NCBI GenBank assembly: GCA_027625915.1
Contig: JANTQA010000015.1
Location: 3,749,001 to 3,813,000, forward strand
Direction: 5' to 3'
Length of the DNA: 64,000 nucleotides
DNA from: Anaeramoeba flamelloides
Lineage: Eukaryota > Metamonada > Anaeramoebidae
Part shown: positions 12,102 to 25,200 of the stretch, piece after piece
How the letters are laid out: each line of letters opens with the position of its first letter
How positions within the stretch are numbered: the stretch's first letter is position 1
Notes under the pieces: model-generated
What the model saw: only the letters and a program-made list of their open reading frames with translations
Database searches by the model: none
Told to the model about the DNA's origin: nothing
Position numbers and translations under genes: made by a program

Positions 12102-12942
12102 TCAGAACTTGTTTTGATCACCCCAACTATATTTTCCTTTTAACTTTTTCCTCTTTTTCAAGATTGAATCGATTTGTTCTTTTTTTTTTTTGATTCTTTT
12201 TTTGTTTTGGGGACTATTGCAATTATTTTTACTCCTTTTTTTAGAATCCTGTGAATTTTGGGTTGGTTGGAAGTTTTCAGATTTTCCAGGTTTTTTCTTT
12301 TTTAACTCTATTGTCTCAGCGCTAAGAACATTAAATAGAAGTAAAAAAAAAAATGAAATATTGTATAAAGAAATGTCGTAAAAAGCTTCAAAAGAACAGA
12401 CGAAACTACAAATTTTAATGCAATACAAATTTTAGAAAGGTGTAATTTACACTTTGAGAGAAACAACCAAGTTAACCATAATCTTTTCATTTTCACTAGA
12501 ATTGTATGGTGTGCAATAAACATAAATATCTTGTTCTTTGTTGATTTGAAAACGTGAAACAGAAAGCGCCAAAAATGCTATTTGGACTGTATTTTCAGAT
12601 GTTTTATCTTTTAGGATTATTAACAGTTGATCAGTATTTCTTAACGTAGAGTGGTGTAGTGTTGTAAAGTTGAAAAGGAAAAGAAAAAAACAATAAGGTT
12701 GCATTTTGTAACAGAAAAAAAAAAAAAAAAAAATGTTACTTATTCTTGATGGTGAAAGTTGCTTTGTCTCCAAATATATATTCGCCATTTTCAAGAATTT
12801 GGTTTTGGGTAATCGGATTTGAGAAATAAAAAGGGTTTTTTTTATTCAACGAGACCTGAAAAACTGGATTTATTTTCGATTGATCTTTTCTCAACGGGAA
12901 ATTTAATCCTTTCACAATTTTTAAAAACAGTTTTAGGGACAT
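12102..12942 (-). CDS. Small C2-like domain protein with lysine-rich tail (three exons)
   Basis: Three exons on the minus strand join cleanly: 12942-12740, 12639-12451 and 12321-12102, with introns of 100 bp (GTAACA...TTAAG) and 129 bp (GTAAAT...CTTAG). The sum is 612 nt, 203 residues and a TAA stop. The first ~130 residues resemble a C2 beta-sandwich: MSLKLFLKIVKGLNFPLRK, then INPVFQVSLNKK, a FGDKATFTIKN strand, DQLLIILKD, and VQIAFLALSVSRF. C2 domains commonly bind membranes or partner proteins. The acidic calcium-loop residues of typical C2 domains are not evident, so calcium-independent binding is inferred. The C-terminal exon is a basic, probably disordered tail (KKRSKNNCNSPQNKKRIKKK). 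The start was set at the ATG directly before the first beta strand; an in-frame upstream extension reads like noncoding sequence. Family assignment is by pattern only. Confidence 0.68.
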
Positions 12943-15900
12943 AAAGGAAGTTTGTTGTCGAAAAAAAGTAGGAAAAATGAAAAGTATTATTATCCCATTT
13001 CTGAAAACTGTTTTGTGATGAACTTTTGGTCCGGAAGGAGCAAAAGCTAAACAGAGAAATATTTTGGTGAAATTCTTCGAATGTGGATATCTTTCAAAAA
13101 GATTCAATGTTTGAATTAAAAGTATTAGCGTCTACCAAGGAGAAGCATAAGAGTAAAGTAAGTTGTAATTGAATGTAAAACCAGATTAGTTCACATGGTT
13201 CAAATGTCTCTAAAAATATCAATTATTTGTATTGTAGTAATATTCGTTAAGGATCTCATCAATTAAAAAAGAGACCTATCTATGAAGTAAAAATCCAAGA
13301 ATTTTAGTAAAAAATCTATCTTTTGCCTCAAATTTAAAGGCTGAACCATTAATTTTACAGATATAAAAGTCCAAAATATCTGGGGTTATTTTAGTGAATT
13401 TCAAAAAATATTTTGATTCTAATTTTAATTCTCAAGAGATAGGTTATTTTTGTTATAACCAAGAGAGAATTATAATTTATTTATTTTGGAGAAATGAACA
13501 AAATTGCAAGAGTTATTCTTCAAAATGGGCTAGTTAATGCTATTTATTAAAATAAAATTAAAATAAACAAACAAAAAAACAAAAAAATATATTTACAATT
13601 TATTTCGGTGAAAATAAATCACTAATAATGTAAAAAAATCAACGAATTTTTTTTATTAATTTTGAAAATTTTTCACTAATGAAGTTTTTCCCAAAATCAA
13701 CTTTATAGTACCAAACTCAAATGAATTGATCAATTTGATGGAGAAATTTTCAACTCAATTTTTTTCTTATTATTATTTGTTAAAACCATTTAAATTTGAT
13801 GTACAAGATGATTAAAAGACTCTTTTATTTTTCACTTTTTTTGAAAATAAGTCTAATCTGCTTATACTTGATCTACATAATAATTTACGAATTTGATTTA
13901 CACTACAACCCATCTAATTTTAATAATTATGAACTCTTTCGTCATCATAAAAAGTGATTTTGAATAACAAACAATATCTATTCACAAGTTAAAAATAGCA
14001 AAAATTGAAAGAGTTGGCAAGTGGTAAGAAGTTGATCTAAAGTATAAGCCATTTGAATAGTCATTTTATAAATTATATTTTTTGTCATTTTTAACCAAGC
14101 CTGGAAAAAAATATTAATTTTCGTAAATTTGTTGCAAAATGTAGTTTAGTAAATAAAAAAATTGATTTTTGAAAAATTAAGGAATAAACTTTGTATTTCT
14201 TTTGAAATATTATTTTGTAAATAGTGGAAATTAATAGATGGTATAGTATTAGCCCTATAAAAAAAGGAAACAAAACTAATCAATCTTTCAGTTTTTATGT
14301 TGATTATTATTGGGTTAATCTTTGATTTTAAAAAAATAAAAACAATAGTTACTTTTGGAAGTTCTAAATATGAATTCTTAAATACATGAAAACTATTATT
14401 TTGAGTTGGAAATTATGGGATTTGGAAAAGGAGATTAAAAAAAAATTTCCAAAATGTAACTTTTTAATCGTGAAAATGAGAGAAAAATGTAAGAATTTTT
14501 TATATATTTATATCTATCAGAGATTTTTTTATATTGTTGTGGATAATAGTATACTAAAATGATTTATCTTCAATTACAACATTCTTATATTATTGATTGG
14601 TCTAGGGTGGCAATAATCCCTTGTCGTCACAATAGATTCATCGCAATTTTAAGTATATTGTAATTGAAATATCAATGGCATTAGGATACATAGTTAGGAT
14701 CGTTCAAAAAAATCTATTATAAATACTATTGAACAACAAATTATTACTTTTTTTCAGCAATTTTACAATTAAAAATTATCATTTTGTAATTATTTTTTTT
14801 TAATTATTACTCCAAAACTAAATTTGAAACCGAAATAGAAATATTATAGTGGTTCAAACCCAACATTTATAACTTCCAAAATAAACTATTTTTTCACTTT
14901 TTTAAAAACAAAGATTAACTCAAGAATAATCAACCTAATAACCAAAATATTGATTTGTTTTATTTCCTTTTTATTAAAGCTAATTGCAACATCAATTTAT
15001 TCCCAATATTTTAGAAATAATTTGTTAAAAAAATTTATTCGTTAATTATTTATTTTTTAGCAAAAGCAAATTTTTTGGCAAACAAACTAACATTCAAGTC
15101 GAATTTATGATGTAAAATTTTCAATTTTGGAGTCTGAAAATTGATAATTTGTCCTTTAAATTTATATCAAAATATAGATTTTTTCTGAAATTCTTTGGAT
15201 TTTTTTACTTCAATATGTTTGCTTTCAAATTATTGATGAGATCTACAAATAGTACTATTTTACACATCCATTTTTCAGAGGCACTTGAATTTTGGGGAAC
15301 TAATTTGATTTACCTTTAATAATAATAAACTAAAATTTTAGACTTATAAATGATTGTCAATAAACCCTTAATAAAGGAATTTGCATCAAAAACCCTCTAC
15401 AAATTTTCTCTTCATTTTCATTTCCTTTTTCTAATAGAGTTATCAAATCGTCACAGATGTTATTAAAAAATTGGATTCGAGACATAAAAATTAGTACAAT
15501 TAGAAAATATTTTTTACCTTATTTATTATTCAAAGACCCTAAACAAAAAAAGGTTATATATAATATTAATCATTATCCCTAATTATGAACAAAAAGTTTT
15601 GCAAACCTACCCTAATTATTAAAAGTCTCAAATATTAAAGTTCTAGGTTTAATTCAACCAAACTGAATGATTTAAATAGGTGAATTACTAAACACTTCTA
15701 TTGTTCAAAAAAGAATTAATAATCAATTTCATTCCAATTAATTCATATTGAACAAAGAACAATTAAATTCTCTCCTGAGATAAATAACTCACGAATAATT
15801 TTCCTCAAGAAAAATTTTGAAAGAAGATTCTCAGAAAAGAAATTTTGTGAAAATGATAAAAAATCTTTCATTTCTAAAGTTTCAAATCTTATTAAAATTC

Positions 15901-16275
15901 CATCAAAAAAATGTCAAATCTTATTTTTTCTTCGATCTCTGAGTTTAATTTCTGATTTCAAAAGTTAAAACTTGAATACTTTAAAACAATCAAAGAGATT
16001 GATTTTAGAAAAAAATAACAATTATCTAATCATCTTATTTTCTCAGAAAAATTGATCCAAAAATTTTTTGTTTTAAAAAATAACCTTTAAATTTTCAAAT
16101 AAATTTCAAAAATCCACCAAGTAACAATATCCAATTTGGGTTGTTTCTAATTTTTAAGAAGAAATATCCAATTTTTTTATTTCTCAAAATGAGATTTTTT
16201 GAAAAATAATTTTTTTTTGATTTTTTTTTTTATTTTTTTCTTTTCTATTCAATTTATTGTAATTGTTTTTTTAAT
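12943..16275. other. Intergenic region between the C2-like gene and the Furry gene
   Basis: Divergent spacer of 3.3 kb between a minus-strand and a plus-strand gene, so both promoters should lie here. It is A/T-rich and ends in long T runs just before the Furry start codon. No coding exon, RNA gene or terminal-inverted-repeat element was recognised. Confidence 0.6.
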
Positions 16276-19200
16276 ATGAGTGATCTAAACACACCTGAAC
16301 TCATTGTTAAAGATCTTATTGAGCAAATGGGGTGTTTACTTTATTGTCGAGATTGCCTCTTAAACAACATTGAAATTCACGATCCCGATTCAAAGGCTGT
16401 ACCAAAAGATTATTTGGAGATTGTAAAAAGAACAAAAAAGGTATTTACAAAGACAAATTTCTCCAATTGAACTTCAAATTATTTATAATGTCATTACTAA
16501 AACCTAAATTTCTTTTCAAATCAAAAAAAAATGTTTTGTTTTTTTTTTTTTTTTTTTTTTTTTTTTTCCCTTTTTTTCCAATTTGTTGACTTGGCAATAA
16601 CAATCTCCACAAAAAGATTTCCAAGAAAAAGTTTACTGTAACTGAATTAGAAAAAAACATTCAAGTTATTGAACAAAAAATCGTTTTTTGTGGCAAACAA
16701 TTCTTGAAGGAAATTATTGAAACACTCAAAATCTTTGTTGAGATGGATGTGACAAAATTTGTGATTAATGAAAAAAAGAAAAAAAAACGAAAAAAACAGA
16801 ACAAGATAGACACATCATCTTCACCAAGAAAAGGACTCAAACCACAAGAGGGTGAAATAAAATCAACGTACTATTATGTCATTCAAACAATCCATTCATG
16901 TTTAAAAGATCTTGCATTGAACAACATGTCTTATAAATTTTCACAGGTCCCACAATGGCTTGTCATAAATTTGTTTCACAAAATTGAAACTACAATGTCT
17001 GCTTGTAAGTTCTTGTCTTTTGATTTTTATTTTTTAAAAAACAGAAAAAAATTTAATTTTTAAATCAAAATATCAAACCCTTTTCCTTTTCTTTCCTTTC
17101 ATTTCTACAAAGAGAAAATCATAAAGTTTGGCTAAGTTGAGTCAAAAAAGTTTAGATTCTTCGGTACACTGATTTAGGGCACAACTTCACAAAATTTGAG
17201 AGTTTTTCACTTTTTGCAATTGAGTAAAAGTTTTTAATTCATCATTTCACACTATTTTTTCTCTCTCACTTATAATAAGAACGTTGACTACCAACTTAAA
17301 TCTTAATTAAAAACATTAAAAACCACTCTTTAGTTTAACAATTATTCGAATTTTATGCTCTGCGAGGGTTGGAATACCATACAGCAAAACCTATCACTTT
17401 TTAACCATTTTCCCCATCTACTGTCTTGTATTCCAACCCTCGCAGAGCATAAAATTCGATAGTCCTTAACGTATCTGTAAATATAAAGTCTTTTTTTTTT
17501 GAGATATTATTATGAATAGTTCGCTTCATTTATAGCCATTGTTGTAGAAATTCAATTAACTTTCAAATAGTTACTGATAACAAAAAAAGAAAAAAAAGAA
17601 AATTTTTGATATTTGAGAGTTTCTAATCTCTTATTTTTACAATTTAATATACTTATTATTTCTTTTATTTTAAATTTTTTTCAAGTCAAAAAAGAGTTTT
17701 TTTTAATCTGAAAAAATTTATTTTGCAAGAATTAAAAAATTACTTGGTTTTTTTCACAAAAAGAGAAAAATCTAAAATGTAATTTCTTTTTTTTGAATAA
17801 CTTTTCAATTAAGACCAACATTTGATAAAATTGAGTCTTAGAAATTATTTTTTTTAAAAATTTTAATCAATTATTTAACAAAATGGTTCAAATATAACTG
17901 ATACATCTATTCGCAAGCCAGTGAAATTTTTAAAATTTTTATTTTTTATTTATTTTTTGAAATTTCTTTTGTTTGTAATTAGAAAAACTATTTTTTTACA
18001 TTTGATATTATTTTTTCAATAAAAAGTTTCTTTGGCTCAATATTAATTACAAGAGTGATAATATTTCGATAAAACACTATATATTAATTTGATTTTATCC
18101 CATTTAAAACTATTGTATGAAGAAAATCAAAAAAGGTTAAAGGCACCTATTTCAAAATCCCTAATATTTTTACTAAGCGTAAATAAAAAAATTATTATTT
18201 AACAATCTCAAATTTTTTACAAATCAATTAAAAAGAAAAATTGTCTCTCTTAAATTAAGTTAATCCTTTTATTGTACTTTTTAGATAAAATTAAAATTAT
18301 TTTAATTTGATTAAATGGATCGATTATTTCATGACAACTGGTTAAAATATTAAAATATTTTTATTGAAAATATTACTTATTTTCTTATTTTGGAGATAAG
18401 GAGTGCCAAAAAAATTAAGATCTAATCAGAAACCCAAAAAATAAAAATTTTTTTTCAATGAAATAATTTTTTTTTTCCATTTTTTGATAAAAAATGAGTT
18501 ATTAAATTAATTTTATTTCTTACAATTTATATTATTTTTATATAAAAAAAAGGTATAAACTCAAAAAGAAATTAGGAATATACTGTTTTAAACTTATATC
18601 AGAAAAATTAAAGTTTTCAAAAAAAGATAATGAAAATTTTATTTGGGATATAAATAAACAAAAATTATTAAATGTAAATCTAAATCAATTTAGAGAAAAT
18701 TAAATAATAAATAACTTTGGATGAAAAGTTCAAGAATATTTAAAAATTATTAATAATAATAATATAAATAATATAAACAAATGTGTTGTATAGTGCCGTA
18801 AAGTGCCCATCTTTTTTCAGAATTTAAAATAATTGAGTAAAATATTTGATTTTGCTCAATCCTTTTAAATCCTGGAAATGATAACAAATTTTTTTTTAAT
18901 TATTATTTGTATTTCGAAAATCATTCTTAATTTTTCAATCAATATAAAAATTTAAAAAAAAATCTAACAGTGGTTTTTTTAACCAAGAGAAATAAAAATA
19001 AAATTTCATAAATTTTTTATTTATTTTACAAATTAAATAAAAACCAAATAGAAAAAATAGAAAAAATAGAAAGTGTTAAACTTCCAGATTAAAATACATA
19101 AATTTTTATAAGTTACTTCAATAGATATTCTTATGTTCAGGATATGAATAAAATAAAAACCAAATATTGTAATTTATCCGAAAAAATATTTCAATTTAGA

Positions 19201-22200
19201 AATAGATGAATATACATATTTTTTTTTTTATCTTATGATTAACCAATTATACAAAGAAAATTGAATAATTTAGATTCAAGAATGAATACAAATATACAAA
19301 AACAACAAAAGAATAATATTTATGATATTATTCGAAATAAAAGATTGATTATTTATCTTGTCATTAATAAATTATTAAGAAAATTATAACTCTTTATTGT
19401 AATTTATAAATTTTTGTTTAGAGATCAGAGAAGTGCCGTCAAGTGCCACAGGGTGCTTAGGTTTTTTTTAATTTTAGAAATTAAAAAAAAACTAACAGCT
19501 GTAAGAGGAAATTAATTCTCCACCTTCAAAATAAAATCAGTATTTATATATAAAGTTTGTACTTTGTTTATTAGTATTTTCATCAAGGTTACACTATAAA
19601 CTATATTTATTGTAATAAATACTAATAAGAGAATTTTATTTTTTGAGATAATTTTTTTAGATAAATAATAAATTATTTTCATTCGAAATATTAAAAAATA
19701 TTATTATAATTTTAATAAAGTGTATTTTTAATCATTGAATTTTTAAAACCAATTTAAAAATTTTCCAAAAAAATGTGATTTTATTTTAATATGAACTTTT
19801 ATTCTTTCAAATAAGATTATCTTGAAGACATTTTGGAAATTAGGTAATTTACTAAGGAAAATTCAAATTCACTTTTTTTTATTTCAAAATATGATCTGTG
19901 TTGTTATTACGATTTTTTTGAGTAAGATCAAGCAATTTGTTATCAAAAAAACAAAAAATTCCAAAATTATTTTCATATTTTTTTTCAGATTTTCAAAAAC
20001 GAGAAAATGACTTTTTTTTACAAATTTTATACAAAAATTATTAGCTTAATATTTCTGTATTTCTCTGTTATTTTTTTCGTTAAAGTCCGATCAAATTTAG
20101 GCTTATTTAATCATCTATACTTCTATTAATTTTATTCGTTGATTTTTGAATTTTAAATAGCAAGAATTAAAAATACTAACAGAACAAAAAAAAATTTCAA
20201 AAAGCAATATTTTCCAACAGAAAACTAAAAATATGATAAACATATATTCAAGAAATAAACTCAATTATCAACACAAATTATATATATATATGTGTGTGTG
20301 TGTTTTATAGAAAAAATAAGTGACATTATGAATTCAGAAAATAGACTCAAATTAATAAATAATTTAGATAAGGTTAATGCATCCATTTAACAAACAAAAA
20401 CATAATAAAAAAAAAAACAAAATTAAAATTCAAAGATCCCAATAATATTTGTTTTTTTTTCTATAAAAAAATACTATTTCCTTTTAAAGTATTTTTGTAA
20501 GGTATATAAAAAATTTAATGGAACTGTAGTCTCCATAGATTCCAATGATTGTTAAATATGATCTTATATTTAATAAGGTATTTTTAATAATTAACCAATA
20601 AATTTCAATTCAAACAGTCAACAAATAAAAAATACATCACAATTTTTATTTATTATTTTAGATGAAAAAATTAATTTTCTCCCTGTGAATCCTAATTTCT
20701 AAACTTTTTTTTAGAAATTTTATGAAAAATCAAAAAAAAAATGATCAATATCCTTTTTTTTTATCAACTAATTTTAAATCCGATTTTGAAAAATATTTAA
20801 TTAATAATCTTTTATTTTCTGTTTTCAAAAATTCAAATTTTAACTAAAAAAAAAAACAAATAAATAAAAAACAATAGCAAATAGACATGTTGCTCAAAGA
20901 ATAATTGGATTATTATCGATTGAATCTGAGCATTTAAAAACACTAACAGAGCAATATATTGAATTTTTTTAAACAAAAAATCAAAAAAATCCAAAAATGA
21001 ATTCATTTTTAATTTTCACTCAATCATTAAGGTTAATTCAATTTAGTCTGGGCAATGAAGAAAAGGCTGAAATTACCACGAATTTTTTCCACCAATTGTC
21101 TCAGATCTTTCAAAAAATGAAAGTTGATGAGATGCAAAGGAATGAACTCTGCAAAACAATTGTCTCGATTTATACTCGAGTATTTCCAAATTCAACCAAG
21201 GTTGAGCATGACACACGAGAAAAAACAAAATATAACCGCTTAAAAAAAGTTAGAAGAAAGCAGTGAAAAAATTATAAAAAGCTTACAGGGATCATTTGAA
21301 AATTGCTATGAGGCGTTAAAGAAATGGAACAAAAAAAACAAAACGCAAAAGATCATTACTGAAAGTATGGTTCAATTATTAAATATTTCATATTATAGCT
21401 TTTATTCTGGAACAAAAAATGAAAAGGAAAAAAAAAGGCAAGGACATTGGCAAAGTTATTGAAATAACAAATTTATTGATTGGTGGGTTAAAATCAAATC
21501 AAGAATTAAGGATATCAAATTTGGAGCAAATATGTTTATTGGTTAGCAATTTCAATAAAAGATACATCAAGAAGGAAAACGAAAAATTTCAGCAATTAAT
21601 GAAGGAAATAATTAATTCCTTGTTTATTGACACCAATAAAAAAATCCAAATGATTAATAATGATGAAATTGAAAACATTGCACAAATTCTTTATGAAATT
21701 GGATGCAGGGAATTGAATTTTGTGATTACAAAGATTGTGGAATATTTGTCGAATGATAAATTAAGAATAGATTACAAAATAGCAATATCAAGGGCGTTAG
21801 AAAAATTATGTGACAGCTTTACTGAAAGTATGATTGATTATGAAAAGCAATTATTCCCATTGATCCAGCCAATATTATTAGACACTAATAATAAATTAGA
21901 TAATTTTAGCCAAATGGACAATCTTGAAAGCCAATCCTTGCAATCACTAACTGTGGCAGCAATTGGGACATTCCCCATGATCATGTCTCAGGATTATGAA
22001 GTTAATTCCCAAATTGCAAAATCGCTGGTCAAATATGTATTATCTAATGAGATCTCGATTTCATTTGTATCGAAAGACTCGATTGAAAGGTATTTATCCA
22101 TGACCTCTGAAGACGAAAATGAAGGGCAGCATTTTCTAGATGTTATCCAACCTGTATTTAATATCTTGATGAATTTTTCACAATTTTTTATTGAAAGCGA

Positions 22201-25200
22201 AAATCCCAATGTAATTTATGACAAAATTGAAAAATTGGTTGACTTGTTGGAATTAATACTAAAAACATTCAACAAATGGATTTTGGAAGAAATTGATATC
22301 AAAGAAAACGATGATGATGAAGAACGAAGTGAATATATCATTAATGATTTTGATTATAAAAATTGGATCGATATTAAATATCAATTTCAATCTGTTTGCT
22401 TAATTTGGTGTTTTTTTGATAATAATACAATCAAAAAAAAAATCTTAAATTTAATAAAATTATTTAATAATTCCAAATTCCAATTTGTTGAAAAGCAATT
22501 AAAAGAAAAATTTCAAAAAAAAATTGAAAAAAAAAATTAAAATTAACAAAGAATAAAAAAAAATAAAAAAGGTAAAAAAAGAAGGAAAAAAAAAATCAAG
22601 ATTCTAATTCAGAAAATGATGAAAATGATGAAAAAAACAAGAAGAAAAAGAATGAAGAAGATGATCTTGAAATGTTAGAAAAATATTTAAATCAAGATTC
22701 CAACAATGATCAAAATAAGAATCAATTTTTAGTTCATTTTGAAAAAAATGATTAATCAATTGATTGTGAGGATTAATGCAAAGGAATTAAATAATTCAGA
22801 ATATAATTATCAATTAATCAATTGGGTAAATAATAATTTTAAGAATTATTGTAATTTATTAAATTGGACATGGAATACTGTAAGTAAAGAATTGTGCAAA
22901 GAACTAATTAAAAAAAAAATTGTTGAAAAGATGCAATTGAAAAAGGAAAAGGAATTAAATAATTTGAATCAAAATTCAATGATTTCTTTTTATTTAAATT
23001 TATTTAGTTTCCTATGTGGCACTTCTTATATGCCCAAGGGTTATTATTTGGATGTTAAAACAATTGAAATTAGAAAAAAAAAAGATCTAGAACAAAATGA
23101 GGAAAATGAGAATAAAACAAATGAAAAAAATAATAAAAAAAAAAAAAAAAAAAAAAATAAGAAAAATAAAAATTTGGAAGAACAAGATTCCATTAGATAC
23201 AATTTAGGTAAAAATTTAAATAAAAAAAAATTAACCAAGGTAATGAGTTCGCTGCGTGAAATTCATAAAGGTTATACAATTTTTGATAAAAATATTGATC
23301 CTATTTTATTAGAATGGTTTTATCGATCAAATTTTGATTTAATAGATAATGAACACAAGATACAACTATTAGTTATTAATTCATTGAAGTGTCTTAATCT
23401 TAAAACCTTTGAAAATCTATTCCCCTTATTTAAAAAATATGAAATTGAAAAAGAAATTGAAATTTCACATATAAATAAAACTGTAATTAATAATCAAATA
23501 CCAAAATACTATTCTTTAAATTGGTTATTAGATTTATTGAAAAGGTTATTAATTAGACTGCCTAATAAATTAATCTTTGATTCTCGAATTATTATTAAAA
23601 ATATGGCAGATTTATTTTCTGTTTGGTTTAATCCTGATTTAAAATTCTTTTCCAAAATATCTTTCAAAGATTCAATTCAAATATTTGATTTGATAATACT
23701 ATATTTAAAAATGATAAAAAAATTAGGTATAAATAATGCCAAAGATATTTTTAAAAAAATTTTGAAAGATGATGATAATAATGATGATGATGATGATGAA
23801 AATAATAATGATGAAAATGATAATAAAAAGAAAAAGAAGAAAAAGAAGAAACAAGAAGAAAAGGATAATAAAATAGTTTTAAAGAAATTTAAAAATTTCA
23901 ATTTTTTAAAGAAAGAATGCAATAATGATTCAATTCAAACAATTATTGATTTTTTGTTGCCAATTATAAAAAAAGAAGATGAAAAATTGAAAAAAATTAA
24001 AAAAATGAAAAAAGATGGGAAACTAATTAAAGAAGTAAATGATGAACAAAATATTGATTTAAATAATTCAGAATTACAATTAAATAAGAAAAAATTAAAA
24101 TTTGAATTAAAAAATGAATTTTATAATTTTTCAATAATTTTATTAAATCAATTACTCAAAATATCTTCAATTACAAATAAAAAAACCCAAAAAAATATTT
24201 ATAATTTTATTTCAAAACTATTAAACAATGGTAATTATTTCCAAAAGAATTTACTGAAATTGCTAAAATCATTCTTAATAAAAAACCCTAAATATTTTGA
24301 TAATTTCTTAAAGCTTTCTTATAATAAAAAATTGGCAAACCAGAATAATAAATCTCAGAATAATAATAAAGAGAATGATAATGTTGATGAGAGTAATGAA
24401 GAGAAGATTTTAACTTTAAAATTGACACGAGAATTAAATCCAAGTAAGAAACCATTAATATATTTACAAGCATTAACTCAAACAATTGGTAAAAATCCAA
24501 AATTGTGGATTAATGAACATGAAATACCTATTTCCAAAAATTTTTTATATTATATTATTAAATATCGCCTTCCCGTTGCAAGAAAATAGAGTATTAGCTC
24601 AAGAATTATTAATTAATTTGATTAGAAAAATGCCAAATGAATTCAACCCAGGTGAATTATATTTAAAATCAATTTCTTTTCTTTCACATTCGCAATATTC
24701 AGTTTATTTCAATTCAGCATTGCTATATACGCTAGGTTGCTCGAAAGAATTTCCAAAATTAACTTTAGATTTATTTCGAGTCATTACAGAGAATTTTAAT
24801 TCATTTAATAATCAAATTAAAAGCAACTTTTTGAGATTTTGTTCCAATTTTACAAAGAATATCTTTACAAATAATTATTCCATTAATGAAGCAAACCAAA
24901 TGTTACAATCAATGTTAACAATTTCCAAATGCTGTATAGATAATAATTTATTAATGATGGATCTTGAAAAATTTTGGAATTCAATAATCATGAATAATAA
25001 TAACAATGAGAAAGATGAAAATTTGAAATTAATTTATTCATTTTTATTAAATAAGTTAACAGATGAATTAAATAAGAATAAAGATTTGAAAATTAAAGAA
25101 AATGAAAGTGAAAGTGAACAGAAAAGTGGAAGTCAAAGTCAAAGTGAAAGTGAAAACGAGAGTGGGAGTGAAAGTGAGAGTGGAAGTGGAAGTGGAAGTG

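Larger units (their letters stand above)
17005..20877 (+). other. Giant 3.87-kb intron of the Furry gene
   Basis: The donor GTAAGT at 17005 leaves one nucleotide of a codon, and the CAATAG acceptor ending at 20877 supplies the other two, restoring the frame at the position where Furry homologues are collinear. Other introns in the window are 84-185 bp, so this one is over twenty times longer. It contains a family B palindrome (about 17334-17470) and two relics of family H (18786-18985, 19425-19510), which suggests growth by transposon insertion. A 62-codon open frame at 19822-20010 is not thought to be an exon. Confidence 0.7.

Noticed and set aside
20964-20999. Reassignment of TAA to an amino acid, suggested by in-frame TAA at 20970 and at 36216
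   Set aside because: All convincing genes here end at TAA right after their last domain (RasGEF, TAF9, USP, PC4, PH), so TAA works as a stop.
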